Positions 24,555-33,126 of a stretch of 64,000 nucleotides of DNA are shown one piece after another (the first letter of the stretch is position 1; each line of letters opens with the position of its first letter). The notes under the pieces are model-generated. The model searched no databases. It was not told the origin of the DNA and saw only the letters and a list, made by a program, of their open reading frames with translations. The stretch is from positions 189,945-253,944 of the forward strand of contig NZ_QZEX01000007.1 of NCBI RefSeq assembly GCF_003646465.1, written 5' to 3'. Both the position numbers and the translations under genes were made by a program. This DNA comes from Chachezhania antarctica. GTDB taxonomy: Bacteria; Pseudomonadota; Alphaproteobacteria; Rhodobacterales; Rhodobacteraceae.

Positions 24555-25435
24555 GAATTGTCTCCGGCGACATGGGCGGCGGCGTGGCCAAGGGCGGTGT
24601 TCAGGGCGTCGGTCTGGTCTGCGCCATCCAGCCGGGCGGCGATATGGGCGGCAAGGAACGTGTCCCCGGCCCCCGTGACGGCACGCGCGCGGACCTTGGG
24701 CGGAGACTGGGTCCGGAGGCCCTCCGGTCCCGCCACCGCCACTGGCCCGGCACCATCGGTGACGACCACGAGAGCGCTGCCCTTGTTCCACAATCGGCGG
24801 GCGGCGTCGACCGTCGAAACCGCCGGATCGCGCAGCAGGGCCGCCGCTTCGGCGCGGTTGAGGTAGAAAACGGTGTTGGACCGGCCAAGCCAGGGCCGGA
24901 ACCGTTCGGCCTTGGCGGGCGAGGCGGGGGCGAAACAGATCTCGGCCTCCGCCAGCGCTGGGGACGAGAGGAGATCGGCCAGCACCGGTTCGGACAGGTT
25001 CGCGTCGATGACGACGGGGCCGGTCCAGGGCGTTTCGAAGGCGCCCAGCGCGTCGCGCAGGGCGCTTCCGCCCGCATCCAGTGTCGCGGTGTCGGCGATG
25101 GCGGCGACCAGCCCCTCGGGCCCTTCGATGGCAAGGTAGCTGTCGGTCGGTTGGTCGGGCAGGTGGATCAGGCCATCCGTGCCCAGCCCGCCCGCCGCGC
25201 AGGCCGCGTGAAGCTCCCGCCCAGGGGCATCGTCCCCCAGAACGGCCAGCAGGTGTGCCTTCACGCCGCGGTCCGTCAGGGCGCGGGCGACGTTGTAGGC
25301 GACGCCGCCCGGTCGGCGCACGATCCGGCCGGGCAGGTCTGCGCCGGGGCCGGGCGTTTCCCGTGCAGTGGCAATGCAATCCCAGTGAACGGCGCCGATA
25401 CAGAGCACGGCAGCCCGGGGTCCGGTTCCCGTCAT
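24551..25435 (-). CDS. psuK: Pseudouridine kinase (PfkB family)
   Basis: Ribokinase-fold sugar kinase of 294 residues. The N-terminal CIGAVHWDCIATA and RPGGVAYNVARAL segments bind substrate, and the C-terminal VTGAGDTFLAAHIA motif holds the catalytic Asp and anion hole. The family alone does not fix the substrate, but direct coupling to psuG makes pseudouridine by far the most likely. The pair would recycle pseudouridine from RNA breakdown. No dedicated permease is next to it. The upstream divergent gap to the HupE/UreJ gene (135 bases) contains a perfect palindrome that may control it. Confidence 0.9.
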   Translation of the reverse strand: MTGTGPRAAVLCIGAVHWDCIATARETPGPGADLPGRIVRRPGGVAYNVARALTDRGVKAHLLAVLGDDAPGRELHAACAAGGLGTDGLIHLPDQPTDSYLAIEGPEGLVAAIADTATLDAGGSALRDALGAFETPWTGPVVIDANLSEPVLADLLSSPALAEAEICFAPASPAKAERFRPWLGRSNTVFYLNRAEAAALLRDPAVSTVDAARRLWNKGSALVVVTDGAGPVAVAGPEGLRTQSPPKVRARAVTGAGDTFLAAHIAARLDGADQTDALNTALGHAAAHVAGDNS

Positions 25436-25462
25436 GACCGTCGCTGCGCGCGGTCGCAGGCG

Positions 25463-25484
25463 AGCGTGTCGCGCTTGACACGCT
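25463..25484. promoter_or_regulatory. Perfect palindrome between psuK and the HupE/UreJ gene
   Basis: AGCGTGTC (25463-25470) and GACACGCT (25477-25484) are exact mirror arms around GCGCTT. A TTGACA (25475-25480) overlaps the right arm, as an operator over a -35 box would. It lies 28 bases upstream of psuK and 87 bases upstream of the divergent gene. Confidence 0.5.
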
Positions 25485-25570
25485 GACCGTGTGGGCGGAT
25501 CGGTAGGAACGGCCGCGCATCCGTCCGGGATCTGCTGCGGGCAGGGGATATCGCAAGGGGAATACGGGCC

Positions 25571-26722
25571 ATGTCGGACGCTCCGGAAAAATCGCGCCTC
25601 AGACTGGGCGTCGTGCGGCTCGTGTCAAGCCTGTGGCTTGTGCTGGCGGCCGGGATCGCCGCGGCCCATGACATCACACCGATGCTGGGGGATTTCTCGG
25701 ACAGCGGCGGCCAACTGGTGCTGGACCTCCAGCTGAATGCCGAGGTCTACCTGGCCGGTATCGACCCGGACCAGTACGACACCACGACCGACTCCGACTA
25801 TTCCGATCCCTACGACGGCTACCGTCGCATGTCCCCGGCCGCGCTGGAGCCGATGCTGGCGGCCTTCGCCGAAGGCTGGGTACCGAAGATCGGGATCACG
25901 GCTGACGGCACGCCCGTGACATTGACGGTGACGGGGGTCGAGGTTCCGCCCACTGGCAACATTGCCATGCCGCGGACGTCGACTCTTTATCTGACGGGGG
26001 CCTTGCCGCCCGGGGCAGAGGCGATGGTGATGACTTGGCCCGAAGGCGCCGGGGCCGTTGTATTGCGCCAGCAGAACGCGCCCGATCCGTGGACGGGCTA
26101 CCTGGAATCCGGGCAGACGAGCGAGGAGATCCCGCTGACGGGCAACGCTGCGCCGGGACCGTTCAAGGTGCTCCTGACCTATATCCGCGTGGGCTTCGAT
26201 CACATCGTACCCTTCGGGCCGGATCATATCCTGTTCGTGCTGGGGCTCTTCTTTTTCGGGACGACCTTCCGGCCGCTTCTATGGCAGGTGACGGCCTTCA
26301 CGCTGGCGCATTCGGTGACGCTGGCCATGGGGGTTCTGGGCCGGGTCGAGATCCCGGGCGCCTTCGTCGAGCCGCTGATCGCGCTGTCGATCTGCTATGT
26401 CGCGGTGGAAAACCTGTGGCCCAATGACCGGCTGAGCCGGTTCCGCCCGGTGGTGATCTTCGGCTTTGGTCTGCTGCACGGGCTGGGCTTTGCCAGCGTG
26501 CTGGAGAGTTTCGGGTTGCCGCAGAACGCCTATGTCCCGGCGCTGGCGGGATTCAACCTGGGCGTGGAGTTCGGCCAGCTTGCGGTGATTTCCGCGGCCT
26601 ACCTGGCTGTCGGCTACTGGTTCTGGGACAAACCCTGGTACCGCGCGCGGATCGCGATCCCGGCCTCTGTCGTGATCGCGGCCGTCGGGGCGTACTGGTT
26701 CATTGAACGGACGCTGCTCTAG
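25571..26722 (+). CDS. HupE/UreJ-family membrane protein with periplasmic domain
   Basis: Protein of 383 residues with a signal peptide (LWLVLAAGIAAAHD). A periplasmic beta-rich domain (about 35-205) precedes a C-terminal block of about five or six membrane helices. The membrane part carries the family motif FDHIVPFGPDHILFVLGLFF and the histidine-bearing TLAHSVTLAMGVLG and GFGLLHGLGFASVLE. HupE/UreJ proteins are associated with nickel handling for hydrogenase or urease, but neither enzyme is encoded in this window, so metal transport here is only a family inference. ATG 25571 follows AAGGGGAA. Confidence 0.85.
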   Translation: MSDAPEKSRLRLGVVRLVSSLWLVLAAGIAAAHDITPMLGDFSDSGGQLVLDLQLNAEVYLAGIDPDQYDTTTDSDYSDPYDGYRRMSPAALEPMLAAFAEGWVPKIGITADGTPVTLTVTGVEVPPTGNIAMPRTSTLYLTGALPPGAEAMVMTWPEGAGAVVLRQQNAPDPWTGYLESGQTSEEIPLTGNAAPGPFKVLLTYIRVGFDHIVPFGPDHILFVLGLFFFGTTFRPLLWQVTAFTLAHSVTLAMGVLGRVEIPGAFVEPLIALSICYVAVENLWPNDRLSRFRPVVIFGFGLLHGLGFASVLESFGLPQNAYVPALAGFNLGVEFGQLAVISAAYLAVGYWFWDKPWYRARIAIPASVVIAAVGAYWFIERTLL

Positions 26723-26734
26723 CGGATATTCGGT

Positions 26735-26841
26735 GGGTCCGTGGACCCCGGATCACGCCCGACCCGCCCCGTCGTGCCGGAGGCCGACTTCGGAATGACG
26801 CGGGCGCGAATTGATGACGCGTTCGAGCGGCTCCGAAGTCG
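26735..26841. repeat. Inverted repeats between convergent HupE/UreJ and thiE-like genes
   Basis: A tight GGGTCC-GT-GGACCC palindrome (26735-26748) lies soon after the HupE stop. CGACTTCGGA (26785-26794) is exactly mirrored at 26832-26841 with a 37-base spacer. The 210-base gap holds no coding frame I would accept; the repeats could help end both convergent transcripts. Confidence 0.45.
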
Positions 26842-26932
26842 TTCACATACTTCAAGGTAGTCCAGGTATCGCCGCCGCCCTCGGGCCGGGCGTGAACCTC
26901 TCGTTTTCTCTCGGGTTCCGCTTGTCAGAGCC

Positions 26933-27553
26933 TCAGCGGAAGATCGCGGCCAGTTCCGCCAGCGCCGCGGCGGGATCCTCGGTGCTCCAGATCTCCTCGC
27001 CGATGCCGAAGAAATCGACGCGGGGTGCCAGCGCTTCGGCGACGGCTGCGGTCACGCCGCCTTCGGCCACGACCGGGATCTCGATCACTTCGGACCACCA
27101 CTGGAACAGCTCGTGGTCAACCTCGGACCCGTCGCCCAGCCCGTTCGCGGTAAGCGGACCGAAGCTGATGTAATCGGCCCCGGCCTCGCCCGCCGACATG
27201 CCATCATGGCGGGAGGTGCCGCAGAAGCTGCCGACGATCGTGTCCTCGGGCAGCGCCTTGCGTGCGGCGCGGACGGACTTGGCCGCGTCGCTCAGGTGCA
27301 CGCCGTCCAGCCCCAGCCGTTCGGCCAGCGCCACGTGGTCCGACACGACCAGCGCGATATCGCGGGCATGCGCCACTTCGCGCAGGGCATCGGCTGCGCG
27401 CGCGATCTGGTCGGCGTCGCTTGTGGCCATGGTCAGGCGCAGGCACGCGACCTCGACCCGGTCCAGCACGCGGGCCATCAGGTCGGGAAACGCGTCCAGA
27501 TCGAAGGACGGCGGCGTGATCAGGTAGATCTGCGGGTGTTCGGGCGCGTCCAT
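26933..27553 (-). CDS. ThiE/TenI-like thiamine phosphate synthase homologue
   Basis: TIM-barrel protein of 206 residues matching the thiamine-phosphate-synthase superfamily: YLITPPSF, VVSDHVALAERLGLDGVHLS, YISFGPL and VVAEGGVTAAVAEAL. Several residues expected of a true ThiE are altered. The QYR/K strand that binds pyrimidine diphosphate reads ACLRLTM, the ND pair is SD, and the phosphate region has GSFCGTSRH. It may be a divergent synthase, a TenI-type aminotransferase-like isomerase, or a paralogue with another role. No other thiamine gene is in the window. Confidence 0.75.
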   Translation of the reverse strand: MDAPEHPQIYLITPPSFDLDAFPDLMARVLDRVEVACLRLTMATSDADQIARAADALREVAHARDIALVVSDHVALAERLGLDGVHLSDAAKSVRAARKALPEDTIVGSFCGTSRHDGMSAGEAGADYISFGPLTANGLGDGSEVDHELFQWWSEVIEIPVVAEGGVTAAVAEALAPRVDFFGIGEEIWSTEDPAAALAELAAIFR

Positions 27554-27675
27554 GGTCCACCTCCGGGTCTTTGGTTGAAGGCGCTCTACCCGATTGCGGC
27601 GGGGTTGAAAATGGGGTGCGGCTTGCTCTTGGCCCCGGGGGGCGCTAGGTCGGCGCGACTTTACGAGAGGTTTCC

Positions 27676-28422
27676 ATGCCCACCGACCGCCCGCAGCCCG
27701 TTTTCGTCCTTGTCCGCCCGCAGATGGGCGAGAATATCGGCGCCGCCGCGCGGGCGATGTGGAATTTCGGGATCGACAGGATGCGCATCGTGGCCCCGCG
27801 CGACGGCTGGCCCAACCCCAAGGCGGTGGCGATGGCCTCGGGCGCGGGGCGGCTGCTGGACGAGGCGCGGGTGTTCGAGACGACGGCCGAGGCGGTGGAG
27901 GATTGCACCTATGTCTATGCCACCACCGGACGGCACAGGGGCCTTACAAAGCCCGTCGCCTCGCCCGAACAGGCGATGGGGGACACGGCGGAACGGATCG
28001 GCAGCGGCGGGCGCGTCGCGGTGCTGTTCGGGCCGGAACGCGCCGGGCTGGAGAATGACGACATCGCGCGGGCCAACGCGATCCTGTCGGTGCCCGTAAA
28101 CCCGGATTTCCCGTCCCTGAACCTGGCCCAGTGCGCGCTGCTTACGGCCTATGAATGGCGCCGCGCGACGGAGACCATCACGGCGCACACGGTCGAGATG
28201 GCGGGCAGCGACTGGGCGACGGGGCAGGAGATGGAGAAGCTGGCCGAGCATTACGAGGACCGGCTGGACACCGCCGGGTTCTTCTTCCCGCCGACCAAGG
28301 CCGACACCATGAAGCTGAACCTGCGGAACCTGTGGTCGCGGATGCCGCTGACGCGGGCCGATGTGCAGATGCTGCACGGCGTCATGCGCCAGATGGTGCG
28401 CTGGAAGGAACGCGGGGAATAG
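27676..28422 (+). CDS. trmJ: tRNA/rRNA 2'-O-methyltransferase, TrmJ type
   Basis: SPOUT-class RNA methyltransferase of 248 residues. The N-terminal PVFVLVRPQMGENIGAAARA motif, the knot-forming VAVLFGPERAGLENDD and the C-terminal SLNLAQCALLTAYEW are the three conserved SPOUT motifs of group 1 TrmH proteins. TrmJ methylates the ribose of nucleotide 32 in tRNA with SAM; the C-terminal extension of about 80 residues, rich in charged helices (KLAEHYEDRLDTAGFF), fits TrmJ rather than short TrmL. ATG 27676 follows GAGAGG. It converges on the HAD gene across 278 bases filled by palindromic repeats. Confidence 0.92.
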   Translation: MPTDRPQPVFVLVRPQMGENIGAAARAMWNFGIDRMRIVAPRDGWPNPKAVAMASGAGRLLDEARVFETTAEAVEDCTYVYATTGRHRGLTKPVASPEQAMGDTAERIGSGGRVAVLFGPERAGLENDDIARANAILSVPVNPDFPSLNLAQCALLTAYEWRRATETITAHTVEMAGSDWATGQEMEKLAEHYEDRLDTAGFFFPPTKADTMKLNLRNLWSRMPLTRADVQMLHGVMRQMVRWKERGE

Positions 28423-28432
28423 AGCCCCGAGA

Positions 28433-28572
28433 CACGGCACGGCATGCCCGACCTCGGGAGGGCATGTGCGCGGATTGGCAAGAGCTGGCGGTCCGTGCAT
28501 TCCCCAAGGATTGCGCACATCCTGGCGGTGCAAATGCCCTCCCGTTGGGGAGGCCGGGCATGGCGTGTCGTG
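28433..28572. repeat. 140-bp imperfect palindrome downstream of trmJ
   Basis: Outer arms 28433-28448 and 28557-28572 match at 14 of 16 positions; inner arms GGGAGGGCAT (28456-28465) and ATGCCCTCCC (28534-28543) match exactly; GTGCGC (28466-28471) pairs with GCGCAC (28513-28518). A further hairpin, GGCGTGTCG-TGC-CGACACGCC (28562-28582), overlaps the right end. The layout resembles, in style only, the element at 17348-17503. Confidence 0.6.
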
Positions 28573-28634
28573 CCGACACGCCGGTTGCAGGTGTCAAACG
28601 GGGTACTCGAAATGAAAAGCGCCCCGCCATGTAT

Positions 28635-28697
28635 GTAGGGTGCGTGGTCACCACGCACCGGCCCGGGTCAAGGTGCGTGGAGACCACGCACCCTACG
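28635..28697. repeat. Two copies of a GGTGCGTGG hairpin repeat
   Basis: GGTGCGTGG-TCA-CCACGCACC (28639-28659, preceded by GTA) and GGTGCGTGG-AGA-CCACGCACC (28672-28692, followed by CTACG) are perfect 9-bp hairpins in opposite orientation of their GTAG/CTAC flanks, so the whole unit is also a large palindrome. The same repeat occurs at 43272-43465. Confidence 0.75.
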
Positions 28698-28700
28698 CCT

Positions 28701-29675
28701 TCACTTGCCCGACCAGATCCTCTTCCAGTCGTTCTTCATGTCGACCACGATCCAGCCCTCGTCCGGCGCCGCGTCCAGCGCCTTGTCGAGCTTGCCGACA
28801 TGGCTGTCGCGATCATAGGCCCATTCGCGGTCGGCGTCGGTGTGGTGCACGATCATTCCCAGCCGCTGGCCGTCGCCCGCGGTCGTCCATTGCAGCATCT
28901 CGAAATCGCCGTCGGAATTGCCCACTGCCAGGATCGGCCGCTGACCGATCCGCGCCTGGATGCCCAGGGGCTTGCCGGTCTTGTCGTCGTTGAAGAACAG
29001 CCCCGGCGTCTTGTCGATCTGCGGCGTGCCGTCCTTCACGCTGTATTCGTAATTGCCCATGGACCCCACGACCTGCGACGCCGGGATATTGTAGGCGTCG
29101 TCCGAGAACGAGCGGATGAAATCCATCCCGCCGCCCGACACGATATAGGTCCTGAATCCTTCGTCGCGCAGATAGGTCAGCAGCTCCAGCATCGGCTGGT
29201 AGGTCATGCTGGTGATCGGCATGTGTTTCTGCGGATGCTCGGCCGTGGCCAGCCATGTCTTCGCATCCGCGTCGAAGTCGTCCACGGACATGCCCGAATG
29301 CGTGACGCCAATGATCTCCAGCAGCCCCTTTTCGCCACTGGCGGCCACCGTCTTCATGTCGCCATCGGCGGCGGCCTTCAGCACGTCGGAACTCAGGACC
29401 GACGGATCGGCCTTGGCCATTTCCTTCAGCCGGTCGATGGCGAAGAGGAACTGGAAGTAGACCGGTTTCTCGGCCCAGAGCGTGCCGTCATTGTCGAAGG
29501 TCGCGATTCGGGAGGCTTCGGGCACGAAGCTGTCCGATGTCGGATCGGTCACGTTCTCGACAAAGGTCACGATGGCGGTCTTGGAGGCGCCGTCTTCCCA
29601 TGATGGCAGCGGATCGGCGAGGGCCATGCCGGCAACAACGGCGAAGGCGGTGGCAAGGGGTAAAAGGGTTCTCAT
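28701..29675 (-). CDS. Secreted HAD-family phosphatase
   Basis: Predicted periplasmic hydrolase of 324 residues. The signal peptide is MRTLLPLATAFAVVAGMALA, with cleavage before DPLPSW. The HAD motif I is Asp61-Asn-Asp63-Gly-Thr-Leu in ATFDNDGTLW, motif II is near YIVSGGG, and the motif IV region is AVGNSDGDFEML. This arrangement is that of SerB-like HAD phosphatases with a cap domain, here exported, which suggests scavenging of phosphate esters outside the membrane. ATG 29675 is chosen over one 21 bases upstream because it begins the signal peptide. The operon context is nil: it is flanked by a repeat-rich gap and a leftward neighbour 103 bases away. Confidence 0.87.
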   Translation of the reverse strand: MRTLLPLATAFAVVAGMALADPLPSWEDGASKTAIVTFVENVTDPTSDSFVPEASRIATFDNDGTLWAEKPVYFQFLFAIDRLKEMAKADPSVLSSDVLKAAADGDMKTVAASGEKGLLEIIGVTHSGMSVDDFDADAKTWLATAEHPQKHMPITSMTYQPMLELLTYLRDEGFRTYIVSGGGMDFIRSFSDDAYNIPASQVVGSMGNYEYSVKDGTPQIDKTPGLFFNDDKTGKPLGIQARIGQRPILAVGNSDGDFEMLQWTTAGDGQRLGMIVHHTDADREWAYDRDSHVGKLDKALDAAPDEGWIVVDMKNDWKRIWSGK

Positions 29676-29778
29676 CAAGGGCCTCCCATGGTGCAAAAGA
29701 TGCGAGACGTCGCAACTTGCGCCCAGTCTTACCAGAAATGCGGCACGCCGTTAACGCTACAATCGCGGCGTGCGCGCG

Positions 29779-30882
29779 TCAGCCGGGTTCGCCGTAGCCG
29801 GTCATCTCCAGGTAACCCCGGCCGGCCAGTTCCCCCGTGGCCGTGTCCGTCAGGGTCACCGGTCCTTCCCAGTAGGGGAACGCGGTGCCCATCCACGCGC
29901 CGGGATTCAGGGCGTCGACGGTGACGTCCGTTCCGCGGGCGGGCAGGGTCACGCGCCAACGGGTTGGGACGGTCTGGCCCGCGACCTGGGTCGTGGCCAG
30001 CGGTTCGAACGTGACCGCGCCGTCCGGGTAGGGCGTGGCGCGGCCCTCGGCATCGATCCAGGTGGCGGCGGTATAGGGCGCGGTTTCGCTGCGCATGCGG
30101 GCGGCCATCATCTGCGTGCCGTCCAGGAAGTTCAGCGCGAACCAGTCCCAGCCGCGCTGGCCGTCGGCCATCGGCGCGGACGACCATTCGCGGTCAAGCC
30201 AGCCGCGGCCCGTCACGGCCACGGGATCTTCGCCGGGGAAGGTGACAGTGCCCTCTGCCGCGTAGGCGGGTTGCGAATAATAGTGGCTGGCGCGGCCGTC
30301 CGGGGCCTTCTGCGAAAAGCCCTGCTGCCCCTGCAGAACCAGGGGGCCATCGGCGGTCAGCGCGATGTCATAGGCAAATTCCGCGCCGCGGGCCGTGACC
30401 GTCAACGTGTCGAGCCCCGTGCCCGGCGCACCGGTCATCGACCAGTCGTCGATCCATGCGTCGAACGGATCGGCGGTGACGCCCGCCTGTCCGATACCGC
30501 CGCGGGCGAAGCGTTCGGCGTAGACGTGCGTGTCGGCCGAGGTCAGCGCCGCGTGCGCCATCCAGACCTGCGGGCTGTCCCAGCCTTCGGTCACGTCCGG
30601 GCGCAGGGCGGACCGGAAGAGCGTCCATTGCAGCCCGCATTCCCGGCCCTTCGCATCGGTGAGCGTGGCGGTCAGGTACCACCATTCGGTGCGAAAGGCG
30701 GGGTGGGGGCCGTGGTCTGCGGGAAAGGTCAGCCGGTAGGCCGGATCGGGCAGGGCGAAACCGTCGGCAGGGCTGGCAAGCCCGGCAAAGCCCTGCGCCC
30801 GCACCGGGCCGGCGGCACTTGCGGCGAGGCCCAGAAGCAGGGTGCGGCGGCCGATGCCAATGGGGTTGCTAAAACGGCGCAT
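29779..30882 (-). CDS. CrtC/lipocalin-like (AttH-type) exported protein
   Basis: Protein of 367 residues whose N-terminus GIGRRTLLLGLAASAAG looks like a Tat-type twin-arginine signal. The mature part shows the paired lipocalin-like domain of the carotenoid 1,2-hydratase/AttH family: HPAFRTEWWYLTATLTD, GRGWLDREWSS and GWDWFALNFLDGTQMMAARM. In other genomes such proteins often accompany an ABC transporter of the LolCDE/MacB class; none is adjacent here. No carotenoid genes are near, so a hydratase role is doubtful and lipid handling in the periplasm is the better guess. ATG 30882 marks the signal peptide; the frame upstream to 31212 overlaps the PAS gene and is not used. Confidence 0.82.
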   Translation of the reverse strand: MRRFSNPIGIGRRTLLLGLAASAAGPVRAQGFAGLASPADGFALPDPAYRLTFPADHGPHPAFRTEWWYLTATLTDAKGRECGLQWTLFRSALRPDVTEGWDSPQVWMAHAALTSADTHVYAERFARGGIGQAGVTADPFDAWIDDWSMTGAPGTGLDTLTVTARGAEFAYDIALTADGPLVLQGQQGFSQKAPDGRASHYYSQPAYAAEGTVTFPGEDPVAVTGRGWLDREWSSAPMADGQRGWDWFALNFLDGTQMMAARMRSETAPYTAATWIDAEGRATPYPDGAVTFEPLATTQVAGQTVPTRWRVTLPARGTDVTVDALNPGAWMGTAFPYWEGPVTLTDTATGELAGRGYLEMTGYGEPG

Positions 30883-30940
30883 GACCGGGATGTGGCCCGG
30901 CCTGCGCCGCAAGGCAAGCCCCCGTGACGGGGGAGCCGGA

Positions 30941-31798
30941 TCAGCTCGTCTCGAGCGTGTCGTTCGAGCAGACAAGCCGGAGATGCCCGCCAGGCCCCTT
31001 GAACGGCTCCTGCGTCTCGGCCATCCCGGCGACCGGGACGGGCCAGCGCTTTGCCGGTCGCTTGAAAAGAGGCCGCTTCGCGGCGGTCGGTTCCGGCGCG
31101 GGCACCGGTGTGGGCTCCGGCGTAAGGTCGGGCTCGGGCGCCGTGGCCACGGGCTCGTCCTGTTCAGCGATCTCGGGCTCGGCGTTCCCTTCGGCGCGGG
31201 GCTGGCCTGCAACCGAGCGTATCGACACCGTGTCGATGTCGAGGCACAGCGGCGATACCGGCTTCCTGTCGAAGACGATCACGCCCATGCAGCGCGCGAT
31301 CTCGCCCGTGTCCGACCGGAGCGGCAGCAGGATCGCGTGGGCCTCGACCGTGCCGGAGAAGGAGGCCGCCAGCTTGCCGCGCAGCGTGGCGGCCGGGCGG
31401 CAGGTCAGGTGCAGTTCGACCACGGCGGGGGCGGAGAAGACCTCTTCCAGCACGGCGGACACCTGGCGGCGCGCGGCGCTGGAAAAGAGCGCCGTCAGCG
31501 GCATGCCGCGAAGCTCCGTCCCGGCATATTCGGTGGTGCGGGATCCGGCGATGCGGAACCGTGCCTCGCCCCGGGCGATGCGTTCCAGGATGAACGTGTC
31601 GGGCAGCAGGTTCGACAGCCCCCGCGGCGACACCTCCGCGCGGCGCGGCACGTCGCCGTCTTCGCGCAGGGCGGTCCAGTAGGCTTCTACCTGGCGCAGG
31701 GGGGTCAGGTTACGTCGCTTTCCCGCACGGAACAGCGGCACGACCTTTCCGGCCATCGCATCGGCATGGGTATCGCGTTCGGTCGGGTGCTTGGACAT
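30941..31798 (-). CDS. PAS domain (PAS_5) protein with Pro/Glu-rich tail
   Basis: Soluble protein of 285 residues. Residues about 30-170 form the alphaproteobacterial PAS_5 domain: LTPLRQVEAYWTALREDGDV, SPRGLSNLLPDTFILERI and FRIAGSRTTEYAGTELRG. It is followed by a low-complexity stretch with repeated PEP/PAP units (PDLTPEPTPVPAPEPT) and a basic C-terminus. Such proteins lack an output domain and their function is unknown; they may act by partner binding. The upstream 417-base gap has an AT-rich palindrome that could control it. It is 58 bases upstream of the CrtC-like gene, so the two may form one transcript. Confidence 0.85.
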   Translation of the reverse strand: MSKHPTERDTHADAMAGKVVPLFRAGKRRNLTPLRQVEAYWTALREDGDVPRRAEVSPRGLSNLLPDTFILERIARGEARFRIAGSRTTEYAGTELRGMPLTALFSSAARRQVSAVLEEVFSAPAVVELHLTCRPAATLRGKLAASFSGTVEAHAILLPLRSDTGEIARCMGVIVFDRKPVSPLCLDIDTVSIRSVAGQPRAEGNAEPEIAEQDEPVATAPEPDLTPEPTPVPAPEPTAAKRPLFKRPAKRWPVPVAGMAETQEPFKGPGGHLRLVCSNDTLETS

Positions 31799-32215
31799 TT
31801 CAGCCTCTCAGGGTCAGTCTTGTGGCTACGAACAACTGGTAAACGGTACGACTGCGTCCTGCAGTGGTCATGCAAACCAGGCCATCGTCGTACACGTGTG
31901 GTGCCCGTGTGGTGGGTCGGATCGTGCCGGCCGGTTCGTCTGAGCCCGAATTCTTCGGTAGAAGCGCCACTCCTTTGGATCAGGTTCGGCTATACTAAAT
32001 TGCCACGAATTTGATCGATTTTGGAGAGAATACATAAGGTTTGGTTAACGTTGCGTTTACCAAAACGAGATGATTTGAGGTTAAGCGCGCGGTCGCCGCG
32101 GCCCTTGCCCTTGGCCGGGCTATGCCATTAGGTGCCACCAGTCCGCAGGTTTTTCCGGGGATATGCCGCCCCCCCCGGCCTGCACCTGCCAACGCCCAGC
32201 CTCACCGGGGACGCC
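31799..32215. promoter_or_regulatory. 417-base divergent intergenic region with AT-rich palindrome
   Basis: No coding frame or RNA gene is supported. The segment from about 31985 to 32080 is clearly richer in A and T than the rest of the window. It holds TTTGGTTAACG-TTG-CGTTTACCAAA (32040-32064; 10 of 11 pairs). The TTAA-N7-TTTAC within it is one base from the CtrA half-site pattern TTAA-N7-TTAA. It could control the PAS_5 gene, yicC, or both. Confidence 0.45.
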
Positions 32216-33106
32216 ATGCTCAGATCGATGACCGGATTTGCCGCCTCCAAGGGCGAGCTGGGGCGATATTCCTGGGCGTGGGAGCTGCGCAGCGTCAACG
32301 GCAAGGGGCTGGACATGCGGCTGCGCGTGCCGGACTGGCTGGAGGGGCTTGAACCGGCACTGCGGGCCGAACTGGGCAAGGCCGCGGCGCGGGGCAATGT
32401 CACGCTGAACCTGCGGGTGACGCGCAGCGACGGATCGAACCGTATGGTCGTGAACCCGGACGCGCTGGACACGGCCCTTGCCGCGATTGCCGATATCGAG
32501 ACGCGCGCCGAAGCGCGGGGCGTCACGCTGGGGCCGACGCGGGCATCCGACCTTCTCAGCGTCTCGGGCGTGCTGGTCCACGAGAGCGATGCCGAGGATC
32601 ATGCGCCGCTGATCCGACAGCTGAAATCGGAATTCGCCAACCTCCTGCAGGGCTTCGACGCCATGCGCGATGACGAGGGCCGCGCGCTGACGGCTGTGCT
32701 GGCAAGCCAGTTGGACCAGGTTGCGACGCTGACCGAGGAGGCCGCGGAAAGGGCCGAGGCCCGCAAGCAGGCGATGGCCGACGGCCTGCAAGCCAACCTT
32801 GCCCGCGTGCTGGGCAATGCCGACGGCGCAGATCCGGACCGGGTGGCACAGGAACTGGCGATACTCGTCGTGAAGGCCGACGTGACCGAGGAAATCGACC
32901 GCCTGCGCGCCCATGTCGATGCCGCGCGCGCGCTGATCGCAGGCGGCGGCCCCGCGGGCCGGAAGCTCGATTTCCTGATGCAGGAATTCAACCGCGAGGC
33001 CAACACGCTCTGTTCCAAGGCACAATCTACCGCATTGACCGAAGTGGGTCTGGAGTTGAAAGCGCTGATTGACCAGATGCGCGAACAGGTTCAGAACGTC
33101 GAATAA
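32216..33106 (+). CDS. yicC: YicC-family endoribonuclease/RNase adaptor
   Basis: Protein of 296 residues. N-terminal [19 protein letters not shown] and [18 protein letters not shown] define the YicC_N domain, and the C-terminal DUF1732 part holds [20 protein letters not shown] and [19 protein letters not shown]. In E. coli this family has been linked to small-RNA decay and shown to have endoribonuclease activity. ATG 32216 is selected because the conserved N-terminus starts there; an in-frame extension to 32132 is poor in family residues. gmk follows after 20 bases, a conserved partnership in many proteobacteria. Confidence 0.93.
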   Translation: MLRSMTGFAASKGELGRYSWAWELRSVNGKGLDMRLRVPDWLEGLEPALRAELGKAAARGNVTLNLRVTRSDGSNRMVVNPDALDTALAAIADIETRAEARGVTLGPTRASDLLSVSGVLVHESDAEDHAPLIRQLKSEFANLLQGFDAMRDDEGRALTAVLASQLDQVATLTEEAAERAEARKQAMADGLQANLARVLGNADGADPDRVAQELAILVVKADVTEEIDRLRAHVDAARALIAGGGPAGRKLDFLMQEFNREANTLCSKAQSTALTEVGLELKALIDQMREQVQNVE

Positions 33107-33126
33107 TTTCGGGAAAGGGTATCACC

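Noticed and set aside
29779-30882. Carotenoid 1,2-hydratase (crtC) function
   Set aside because: The fold matches, but no carotenoid gene is near and the Tat-like signal with AttH-type features favours another exported role.
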